From the NCBI GenBank assembly GCA_030248065.1, contig JASAMV010004552.1, positions 1-64,000 on the forward strand: a DNA stretch of 64,000 nucleotides, written 5' to 3'. The notes beneath the pieces are model-generated. The model was not told where the DNA came from and made no database searches. It was given only the letters and a program-made list of their open reading frames with translations. Within the stretch, counting starts at the first letter, position 1; every line of letters starts with the position of its first letter. Positions 22,591 through 32,877 of the stretch are shown piece after piece. The translations under genes and the position numbers were made by a program. Origin of the DNA: Rhynchonema sp. JSB1_4. Taxonomy: Eukaryota; Nematoda; Chromadorea; Monhysterida; Xyalidae.

Positions 22591-23080
22591 CTGATGTTGC
22601 TCTCAGCAGGAACCAGCATGTATATTTTAGTGACTCGACCGCGCTCACTTAGTGCCCATCAAATGTACCCAACCAAGGTCTACGAAGACGAGGAATTTGA
22701 GACAGACATTGATGACGACTTCAGCACGGCCGTTGAATACAATGATCAGGTATGGGGCGCACGTGCGATTGCAACACTGTTTAATCCTTGTCGCATCATT
22801 TATCTTCAACTTGCAGGTTTACGACATCGAGTTGCATCCCGACCAGCGAAAACCTGTGTCGTCACGGGCATGGGGAAAGTTTCGATCAACCATCAGGAAA
22901 AGCATGATCAGAAAACTCTTCGCGATCGGTGATCAGCACGCCACCGGGTCAACGAGACATCATCAACTGCATCTATGGGTCAATCCAGACAAGAAATGGA
23001 AAGTGGTGTATACACCGACAAATGTAAAGGACTGGATCCAATCATATCATCCCGACACATTGCAGTTTGCAATCTATTAA
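22591..23080 (+). CDS. unidentified small protein, possible membrane segment (5' end uncertain)
   Basis: Two exons, 22591-22749 and 22817-23080, join in phase 0 across a 67-bp intron with a clean acceptor (CTTCAACTTGCAG), giving 140 residues that end at TAA. The N-terminus (MLLSAGTSMYILV) is hydrophobic, then comes an acidic stretch (YEDEEFETDIDDDF) and a basic C-terminal half ending WIQSYHPDTLQFAIY. I do not recognise the family. The frame is also open upstream to 22558, so the ATG chosen may be internal and earlier exons may exist. A basic stretch at about 22434-22548 has no phase-compatible donor into this frame. Confidence 0.5.
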
Positions 23081-23489
23081 CTTCCAGTTTAATTCAGCAT
23101 TATCGGACCAAAGGGATATGAATTGTCGTCATGGTAAATTGTATGAAAAGAACATCTTACGCACGATCTCATTAAAATAACCAGACATTCAAACTACAAG
23201 CCCTGTTGTCATCAAGTTGTGCGCGATACAGAACTGTTAAATGCATGATATCAAAAACACAAGCCCTGACATCAAAACCCACCTATAACCGACGATAAAA
23301 CTGACGGTGACCCATTTGGAAGTTGGCATGCTTTTGTGTTGCCCAGGTGAATCAGCCTGTGTGAACTGTGAGTCTTTTTACATATAGTCCGGCCATCAAA
23401 ACATGAGACGCCCGAAGCTGAAGCTGGCTTGGCGTAGTTTGCCTATACCGATCCGATGAGCACAACAAAAGAAGAATGTGCTGATGTAC

Positions 23490-24801
23490 ATACTCACTGG
23501 GAAGGACTTGTGGTTTTAAAACCACAAGTTGATTTGTGGTTATGACGAAACCACAAATTACTTGTGGTATTTGAATAAAAGTCTTGTGGTTTTGTCGATA
23601 AATCACAAAACGCTTGTAAAAACCACAAGTTATTTGTAACAAAACAACAAATCACTTGTGGTTCTGCCAGAAACAGCGGGAAATTGCAATGAAACATTTT
23701 TGTTTGCTGAGGATCGCCAAACTGGATAATTTTCAAATTAACGCTTTGCTGTATTTGTTGTTTTGAAACTTCTCACGATGTTTGTTATGCCGAAAGCGGT
23801 TCAATGTGGCTGCGAATTTGAAAACTACTTGGAAGTCTCAATTTCAACAGCGAAGCTTGAGGACTTCGATGATGGTTGGTTTTCAGTTGCTAAAATTTTT
23901 ATGCTTTACTCTGCGTCGCATCCGTTTCGAAATCAAAATGGAACGCTTTCAGGTGACATCAAAACCTCGCTCGTTCTGTTGGCCATCAAGTGATAAAAGA
24001 GGTCGGGCTCGGCCTTTTCACGGAAAACGCCTGGACCGAATCCTCAGCGCCAATTTTTAGGTTAGTTTTCGTGCCGATCAAATATGTCAATGAATTGTCA
24101 AAGTAAAGCAAACAACTCCGCAGATCAATGCATTCACTTATCATACACATCGTTTGTTTTTTGACATGTGATGTTGAAACTGAATTATATACCCTTCAAT
24201 CTCACTTGACATTTCACTCTTTCAGTATATCCAGCGGCCATATCAACCCAGCGGTGCAAGAGCTACGCTTATCGATTCGCACCCCGCAGTGCTGTGCACC
24301 ACATAACGGTCGCCATCGTATCGATTTGTGATTTGAGTGATAAAAATACAAAAAATTTCCATTCAAACCAAACTCTGCTTTATCTTCATGCTGTTTGAGC
24401 GAAATTGCTTTGTTTTTTAGTCCAGTATTTTGGTACGCATTTACCATTTAAAAGCTTTTTTCTTCATATCTCACGTTTTTTGCTTCTATATTTCAAATTT
24501 ATATCTTGTTTGCGGATGATCTTGCTGTGTGAAGGAGAGTAAAGGGGAATAAAACGTGCACGAAACGAGATTAAAATTTTTGAAACATTTACAAGTAACT
24601 TGTAAACGACAGAAGAAACCACAAGCAATTTGTAGAAACCACAAGTTAATTGTGGTTTTGGGACTGCTATGCCGCTGTGTTATAAACCACAAGTCTTTTG
24701 CTTAATTTTACAAGTCTTTAAGTGGCTCCAGTTTTACAAATGACTTGTTAAAAAACCACGTAAAGACTTGTGGAAAAACCACAAGTCCTTCCCAGTGAGT
24801 A
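23490..24801. mobile_element. 1.3-kb inverted-repeat element with AAACCACAAGT arrays
   Basis: ATACTCACTGGGAAGGAC at the left and GTCCTTCCCAGTGAGTAT at the right are perfect inverted repeats. Inside each end there are many copies of AAACCACAAGT or its complement ACTTGTGGTTT (about 23505-23680 and 24590-24785), the kind of subterminal array that transposases bind. The centre (about 23700-24480) has no recognisable transposase. The target duplication is not obvious. Confidence 0.8.
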
Positions 24802-25539
24802 TGGTATCTCCTTTACTCGAAAGGAACGCCGGAAGCCGCAATAATCATGCGATAACGGAAAATCCCTAAAAACCGGCAAAAGTGAGTGATCAGCACCAGC
24901 AGCATTTTCCCAGCATCAATCTTACAGAATAGGGTACATTGTTCTGTGACACAAGCCAGGCACGAAGCAACAAAAAAGAGCCGTGTTGTCTCCAAAAAAC
25001 GAACTGATCCTGCGCCTGTTGCGGCAATCCATAAAACGGCCCCTGGTTCCTCGCTCGTCGTTTACAAGCTACAGTCATTATTCGTTATTGTGACATTCAC
25101 GAGAGCGATATATTCGATATAGTACTGGTATTGCAAATACGTGTCGTTGTGTCTCGTATAGCTTTGGTAATATACCAACTAGCCGTTGTGATAATCGCAA
25201 CAGTGACATTTTCTGTCGTTCCGCTAATATCAGTATAACGAATGGTGACTGTTACCTTCCAGGGCAGAGCGCAGTTCTTTTGAGAGTGTGTCCACATTGG
25301 TATAACCCAACATTGCTGAACATGTCGCCGACTTTATGGTGTGTGTTTGTGGCGACATTTAGAAACCATAATAGTTTTTGAAAGCGCCACCCACAGTGTG
25401 AGTTTGCACCTATGAAAACGTTGTTGCGCTCCACGAGGCTAGGTGTTTCTCAGCTCCAGCCCTTTTTGACTGAAAGCTGCCATAACCTTTTTTAGGCCCT
25501 ATTTAACACGCCATCAGAATCAACATTCTCAACAACTGC

Positions 25540-27965
25540 ATGATGAAGCAGCTCTTGGGCATTTTTTGCTTGATTTTGGGCCTGAATCTCGCCTGTGCAA
25601 TTAATCTGTTCGGGAAGAACTGCAAGGTTCTTGACATGACCCATGATTTGAACGACAACAACATGCCGGTCTTCCCGTTGGAAGACTTTCAACGAAATCG
25701 GTTCCAATCACAAACTGTGGTCAAAGGTAAGGGAACTGAGTTTGTCATTGTGCAATGTGCAGTATGTAGGTTTTGTTCAAACTGGGAAAGTCTGGGACTT
25801 TTTATACATACATATACTGTATATCGTGTCAGTTATTCGCCCTTGCATGTTCAATGGGTACCCATCTATTCCTGGCATCAAATAAAGAAACTTTCACTGC
25901 TCAGTGCAGTGCAATCATTTGTGTTGTGCGCTTTTGGTTGTCCTTTTCAAAACTGTTGTTTTCACAGACGGGCGGCGGTGCACCAAGTCATCGTCAGTGC
26001 GAATGCGCCAGATGGCTGAAACACACAACTGATTTCAGGTAGAATCGCATAAGGTTGCTAGTCAGTGTAACTACATGCGACAGTTCACTGTTCGCAAAAG
26101 TTCCTGAAACATCAGGTATGGTGCGCGGCAGCCCCGACTTTGACCCATACTTTGTTTACTACGGTTCGTTCTCAATGCTGGAACACATCGGCACACACGT
26201 TGACGCGCCACAACATGTACTCAAAGATGACAAGAACCTGGATAAATTGGAAACGATTGACATTGTGAGTTGTGTGTTCTTGCGGAAATCAATTGCGACT
26301 TTGATTGTTCTGTGGTTAATTGTCCACTCCGGTCGTTCGACTTTGCATACCATTTCGCGATTTAGTGATGCCAACCAGTTTCGACCAACGAAAAGAGTTG
26401 CCTCAGCCACATAATAACGAACTTCTATGCTGGTAGAAATTAGCGGCACAAATTAAAAGATACCCAGAACGAAAGACAGCGCGTGGCCAAGACCGATCAT
26501 CAAAGTTGATAACTCTATAAATCAACCACCGAACCCCAGGTGCCTTTCGAGCATCTAACCGGCGAGGCGTGTGTGATTGACGTGCCAGATTTGCATCGTG
26601 GCAATCGGGACTATCGAATCAGCATTTCGGATCTGCAAGATTGGGAACGCGAACATGGACCCTTTCACGGTGGATGTGTGGTACTCGTCAGAAGTGGCCA
26701 GGGAAGGTAAGCTATGTAGTGCACCGATGATGTCCTTGGGCTCCGCTCGGTTGAACACAGCGTATTTGCTGCATGAAACCGCACTAACATGCAGTCTGCC
26801 TCTTTTTCGTTCAAATTAACCGGGCTGCACCGCACGGGATCCGTTCTTTTAAACGCTACGCAAAGTGCGTAATACATCAACCAGATAGGGACATTCACGG
26901 TAGATGGAAGTGGAGACCGCGAACTGTCTGTCACATGGGTTCAATTTCAGGCTCACTATAGGGATGGTATTTTTTGTCCACCCGTTCAACCAGGCGCGAG
27001 AACGTTTCAGATTCTGGCCCGACCAAAACGGCTATTTGGGTGTGGATGGACCGAAACCGACGCGACACCGACTCGGTTGGCCTGACAATCTGCATTGGCC
27101 AGGTGAAAAACACATCGCTGCTGCTTTTCGCTGTGAAATTTGATGCATGTTCGCACCTGAAAAGTGAATAATGCAAATTTTGAAGACAGTATTTTTACAC
27201 TCATTAAAGCTACCAGAACCGTGCAGTACACTATCACAAAAGATGGTGTTTAAAACGGTTTTCGTCAAATCTGATCTGGTTACAGACAATTTGACCACAA
27301 CCATTCGTTTTGCAGCGCTGGATCCGAAAGCAGCCCAATGGCTACTGGATAATCGAGGCATGGCAGCAATCGGTCAGGATGCTGTTTCGTTCGATGCCGG
27401 GAACCACAGAGATTATGCCAATTCTGTTCACACGGTGCGGGCAATTTGAAATTATTTACCACGGGTTTCTAGTTGGTGTCACTAATACTGTATGTTACGA
27501 GTGTAAAAGGCTAGGCAGCCGTAAAAATCCCAGATTTGCCATGCGTTTGCTGTCAAAAAGCAAATTGCAAGACTGCAGCCATCATTATTTGTGATACATC
27601 ATGTGGTTGAAGGAGAACTGAATTGTCTGAATCACTGACGATCTGCCATAAATGGTCACATAAGAAAGTGCATGTAGTTAGATTGTAAAAATATTTTCCA
27701 GGTGATCCTGGGCGCTAATCTGCCCGGTTTCGAGAATATCGCCCAAATGTCGAAACTGCCAAATCGCGGTGCCACAATTTTCGCGGCGCCCCTGCGTTTG
27801 CAAGGCAAGTCAGGCTCGCCGGCCCGTATTTTCGCCATCGGATGGGACGGAATCGATGACCCGTGCCGGCACCACTACGACACGATGAGTGGAACAGGAA
27901 CTATGAACTGCAACTGGATCTTGGCAATGATTTGTGTCCTGTTGAGTGCTATGATTGGTATTTAA
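25540..27965 (+). CDS. secreted cyclase-family hydrolase, tandem copy 1
   Basis: Six exons: 25540-25726, 26116-26264, 26540-26706, 27011-27102, 27316-27434, 27702-27965 (325 residues; the ATG at 25543 matches the start of copy 2 and may be the true one). The family (Pfam Cyclase, kynurenine formamidase type B and isatin hydrolase) hydrolyses N-formyl or lactam bonds using a metal bound through HxGTHxDxPxH; here it reads HIGTHVDAPQH. Other family marks are WPDQNGYLG, IGQDAVSFDAG and LGANLPGFENI. An N-terminal signal peptide (MKQLLGIFCLILGLNLACA) and a hydrophobic end (WILAMICVLLSAMIGI) directly before the stop suggest an extracellular GPI-anchored enzyme; that is inference. The substrate is unknown. 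Exons are nearly identical to copy 2 and the introns have diverged. Confidence 0.88.
25962..26016 (+). repeat. dispersed intronic repeat (TCATCGTCAGTG family)
   Basis: Copy in intron 1 of cyclase copy 1, about 100 bp before the acceptor: CACAGACGGGCGG, then TCATCGTCAGTGCGAATGCG. The homologous intron of copy 2 carries a related unit at 29670-29720, so it was present before the gene duplication. Confidence 0.7.
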
Positions 27966-28680
27966 TCACTTTTGTCAAACAATGGATAAGACACATGTAA
28001 AATTAGCTGGAGTTTTTTTTTGCTTTTTTGCCGTCTTGACAAAAATCGCTTGCTTCCCGTGGTCTGGACATCATCCACTGTGTTGCTCAGCAGTTTGTTT
28101 TTTTTCGAGTGTGTTACAAGATGCGTATGTGTAACAAAGGCATACACTGTATATGTGGGTCCCAAGGAACGAAGCGCTTCGACAATCCATAAAACGTCCC
28201 TGGTTCGTTGCTTTATGTAGTACCTTCCGCCAGGACTAGCGCAGATTTTCGCAAATGTTGTGCGCGCACATAACCGTTTTCCCGCTGAAAGGTGTCACCG
28301 GTTTTGGTGTGTGTATGTTTTTGGTCACATCGTAGTTTTTAAACCACCCACAGCGTGTATTGTCATAAACGTTATTGTGTTGTTTTAGTAAGTTCGATGT
28401 TTCTCTCAGCTTTCAGTCCTCTTTGACAGAAAGCTGTCATGCCAGTGCTCGAACGGGATTCTTCATTGGGATTGGGATCGCGATTTCTTAACGGGATTGA
28501 AATTATCCGGGTCGGGGTTGATAATCGGGATCGGGATTAAAGACTTTTGTACAAAGCTTAATGCTTAGCTTACAATGTTTAGTTTGGCATCAAATGTGAC
28601 GTAACTACGTATTTATCTGTAATCGTGTGAGATAATGGGATTTTATTTCTTCCTAACTGTTGATACGTACCCCTTGCCAC

Positions 28681-29036
28681 CAGCGGATCCAAGGGGGCCA
28701 CAGGGGCCTAGGAAAGAAGAAGAGGAAAAAGACCCCCATGTCGCTGGATTTTCACTCTGAGACACTTGTCCAAAAATCGCGCGCTTCGCACGTCAGATAC
28801 ACCAATTTCCATGAAGCTTGGTTGTCGCGCCTCGAGCGCGCAAAAAGTGCAAAATTTTCGCGCGCTGCGCGCGCATGCTCATGTAGGTACGTATATTTTC
28901 TGCGGTATTTGGCTTAAAATCGCCCAATCATAAACAAGCACTGGATAAAAACGATTTTTGAAAAATCGAGCATGGACCAGATAAAAGTCACTTTTGGGAT
29001 TTGGCCCCCCTTGGTCGAAAGCTGGATTCGCCACTG
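28681..29036. mobile_element. decayed hAT-like MITE upstream of cyclase copy 2
   Basis: Left end CAGCGGATCCAAGGGGGCCA and right end with TGGCCCCCCTTGG and GGATTCGCCACTG are imperfect inverted repeats of the CAG...CTG hAT type. The interior contains AATCGCGCGCTTCGCACG and CGCGCGCTGCGCGCGC, a core shared with elements in the 19.6-21.9 kb nest. No clear 8-bp duplication remains. It separates the duplicated upstream region (28170-28440) from the start codon of cyclase copy 2. Confidence 0.6.
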
Positions 29037-29262
29037 CCTCTTGCTCTATTTATTTTACATTAATGTCACCAATCACTGCTATTACTGTCTTCATGGTGCT
29101 TGCATATACGGTGTATTATGTGTGCATAATAGCATGTCCATAGTAAACAAAAATAAAATTAGTCAATCAAACAATCAATCATAACTTACCTAATTGCACG
29201 CCTTTTCTTACATTAGCACAAACGACGTAACAGTGAACTTTTCTGTAACCCCACAGTCCACA

Positions 29263-31842
29263 ATGAAGTCGCTTTTGGGCGTTTTCTGCCTAATCTTGGG
29301 CCTAAACATGGCGTCTGCTGCTGTAAATCTGTTCGGGAAGAACTGCAAGGTTCTTGACATGACCCATGATTTGAACGACAACAACATGCCGGTCTACCCC
29401 TCGGAAAATTTTGAACGAAATCGGTTCCAATCGCAGGACGTAGTCAAAGGTTGGGACATCAATAAGCTTTTTACAATTTCGGAACGTGTATGAGGCAAAA
29501 TGTTTATCATGTCAGTGTTATTTGCCGATTTTTTGGTTTTGCCGGCCTTGCATGTGTAGGTATACCTAGGTGATAAAGTATCTCTGTTCACATTATGTGT
29601 ACATAAATACATTACATACATAGGTGCGTGGTGTGCCTTTCATTGTCCGTTTCGACAATACTGTTTACCACAGACGGGCTATGTGTAAGGTTATCGTCAG
29701 TGTGAATGCGCACCATGATGGTCACGGGACCGAAGGGAAGAACACTGCTGGTTTCAGGCTCGCATGAGGTTGTAGCACTATTTACTGTAAGTTCACTGCG
29801 CTTATAAATACCCGTGAAACATTAGGTATGGTGCGCGGCAGCCCCGACTTTGACCCATACTTTGTTTACTACGGTTCGTTCTCAATGCTGGAACACATCG
29901 GCACACACATTGACTCGCCACAACATGTACTCAGAGATGACAAGAATTTGGATAAATTGGATACGATTGACACGGTGAGATGGGTCAGAAGACGAAAAAA
30001 TTCGATCCCCTTTTCGGATACAATGCTTCGCACGGAAAGGAACTTTGGGGTACGCTGTTGAGTGTGTGACGACACTGACTATGACCTGGTGCACAGCCCT
30101 TCTGTCAATGTCACACACTGGTAATGCACCAGGTCATCGTCAATCGGAATGCATAAGACGACCCCTTGAAATCAACTATCAATTTCGATGTACAGGTGCC
30201 TTTCGAGCATCTAACCGGCGAGGCGTGTGTGATTGACGTGCCAGAGTTGCATCGCGGCAACCGGGACTATCGAATCAGCATTTCGGATCTGCAAGATTGG
30301 GAACGCGAACATGGACTCTTTCACGATGGATGTGTGGTGCTCGTCAGAAGTGGCCAGGGAAGGTGGGCTGTGTCCGGTAGTGCACTGATGATGTCCTGAT
30401 GCACCGCTCAGTAGAACCCTGCGCATTTGCGCAGAAATACCGGTCTCACAATACACGAGTGGGCGCTGGTAACCGCTAACCTGCTGTATCAAGTTTCCTT
30501 TGTGCGAGAGCAAAAGCGTGCGTGAAAAGTGCCACGTCAATCCGCAACGCAAAAGCTGATGCGCTTGACCCGCTAACGCACTCCATTGCGAGATCAGTCT
30601 ACAACGACACCGGCATGCAGTTTACAGGTCCATGTGTACTCTTCTTTTATTTGTGATAAATAATCGACGTATTATGGGATCGCCGATAACAAACAGATAT
30701 GGCCTGAACGGCAGGCAGGTTGAGGACAGAACTGTCTGGAATTTTTGGTCGTTATTAAGAGTGTACTGCAGGTTGTTTTGGTCCACCCTTTCACACAGCC
30801 GAAGCGACAAGCTTGCAGATTCTGGCCCGATCGAAACGCCTATTTGGGTGTGGATGGACCGCAACCGACGCACAATCACCTCGGTGGACCAAATAATATC
30901 CATTGGCCAGGTGTGAAATAATTTATCGATTTTATTTTCTAACACAACACTAGACTTGACTTGAACTTGAGTCTGAGTCGTTCATGTCACGTTTATCAAT
31001 ATTGTCAATCTGTACACGCAATTTTTACGCTGGTCAAAGTATAGTCCCATAACGTCGTTTTGCATTCAAAAAGTTGATGCTGCTCAATATCATCAGAGAC
31101 AGCTAATAATGTGCAGGACTTGACCCGAAAGCAGCCCAATGGCTACTCGATCACCGCGGCATGGTGGCAATCGGTCAGGATGCTGTGTCCTTTGATGCCG
31201 GCAACGTTGTGGATTTCGCCAACTCCGTTCACACAGTGAGCGATTTGAAACAGTGCGGCATTCGTGTATTTTTTTAAAAATACAAAAAAGTCACGTGACG
31301 ACAGGCAAGACCGGACCGCACCGATCACAAAGTTTGATTTCACCATTGAACATTCTTCATAGTGACAGCAAGATGTCAGGGTCCCGATATAATGTCACTG
31401 TAAAAAGATCTGGCTAAAAGGTGTTTTGTAGTGCGGAAACCTTGCATTTTCACCCAGGGTCAAAGACTGCGATGTGACTTGTGGCTATAGGTCTCACTGA
31501 TATAATTGCCATACCTAAGTGGTCGCTATAAAGTGGGCAGATTGTAAAAACATTTTGCAGGTGATCCTGGGCGCTAATCTGCCCGGTTTCGAGAATATCG
31601 CCCAAATGTGGAAACTACCAAATCGCGGTGCCACGATTTTCGCGGCGCCCCTGCGTTTGCAAGGCAAGTCAGGCTCGCCGGCCCGTATTTTCGCCATCGG
31701 ATGGGACGGAACCGATGACCCTTGCCGGTACCACTATGACACGATGAGTGGAACAGGAAGTGTGAGCTGCAACTGGATCTTGGCAATGATTTGTGTCCTG
31801 TTGAGTGCTATGATTGGTATTGGTCGCACAATGACTTTATAA
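29263..31842 (+). CDS. secreted cyclase-family hydrolase, tandem copy 2 with MITE-altered C-terminus
   Basis: Six exons match copy 1 one for one: 29263-29449, 29826-29974, 30196-30362, 30819-30910, 31117-31235, 31561-31842 (331 residues). The first five exons have lengths identical to those of copy 1 counted from its second Met. The metal motif reads HIGTHIDSPQH; signal peptide and hydrophobic tail are present. The last exon runs into a 275-bp MITE inserted at a TA just before the ancestral stop: the protein now ends GRTMTL and stops on a TAA inside the MITE, while the ancestral stop context (TATTTAATCA) survives at the far side. Intron 1 uses a GTTGGG donor where copy 1 has GTAAGG. It is likely functional; the six-residue tail addition could affect GPI processing. 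Confidence 0.87.
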
Positions 31843-32094
31843 GAATTGGTCAACTTTTGTTCCTGAATCGTAAAGAGGGACAGTGACGGGGCAATGACGT
31901 TGCGTTGCGTGATCGCACACAAAACACGTAGTAAAGAGAATGTTTCAGACTTGCGGCAACGTGGTTGATCTGCTAGATTATTTTCAGCTGAAAATGTTTT
32001 GTGAGAATCACAAATAGCACAGTGGTTAAGAGTGACTGAACGTGAAAATCAGGACTGATTTTGATGAATTCTTATATAGCCATTGTGCTACCAA
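31820..32094. mobile_element. 275-bp TA-flanked MITE, copy 2 (cyclase stop codon)
   Basis: Inverted ends TTGGTCGCACAATGAC / GCCATTGTGCTACCAA flanked by TA at 31818-31819 and 32095-32096. The empty site is visible in cyclase copy 1 (GGTATTTAATCA near 27957-27968), so insertion at this TA is directly documented by the paralogue. Same length and family as 9132-9406. Confidence 0.9.
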
Positions 32095-32877
32095 TATTTA
32101 ATCAAACTTTTGGATGGCATTATTGTGAATGCTTTGTCTTCTATCATTTTTTAGTCCGGCCAAACATATAGCTTTTTGTGGTGTTGGAAATCATCCGATG
32201 TTTTCTGCAGTGTTGCAAAAACCTCTCAGTTTCTGGAATACTGTTTTTGTTTGTCCGATCATGTGTTGCGCATTTTGCACCCTCCACCCCCACGAGTTGG
32301 TTTGGTTTTTTTGTTTACAGAGATAAGAGAGCTGATGTCGTGTTTAGAAAAAAAAACAGCAGACTTAAAGTTTTTATGTGCCGATGCTTGTGTATTGGAC
32401 AATGTGAATACATTGGGCCTTTTGAGCAAGCGATCTTTTCATTTCAACATCATGACGGAGAATGCACATTGTTTCGCCTCCTACTTCCTGGCTGATGTTT
32501 CACGATATAATTTTCTGAATGTTCACAATTGAGTGATGAAAGATGCGAGCGGACAACTTTGCTCAGATAGCCACACATTCGCTGTCTTGATGTACGCAGA
32601 CTTTGCTTGCTGACCTTGTACAATTATATAGTCTATCAGACAGGCTGATAAGAAACTATCACCCCATTGCCGCATTCAGTTGCTCTGCCTAAATCACTAT
32701 GCTATATTATGTTCGCAATGTTCTCGAATTTTCCAGGTTTTAATGAATTCGACAAATTTATTTGAATTAGAGTACATCATGAACTTTCTGCTGCGCTGAA
32801 GACATCAATGAAAATAGTGCGATAACACCTGAGGCGACACATTTGAATCCACGTCAGAAAGCCCAAAAAATCCAATT

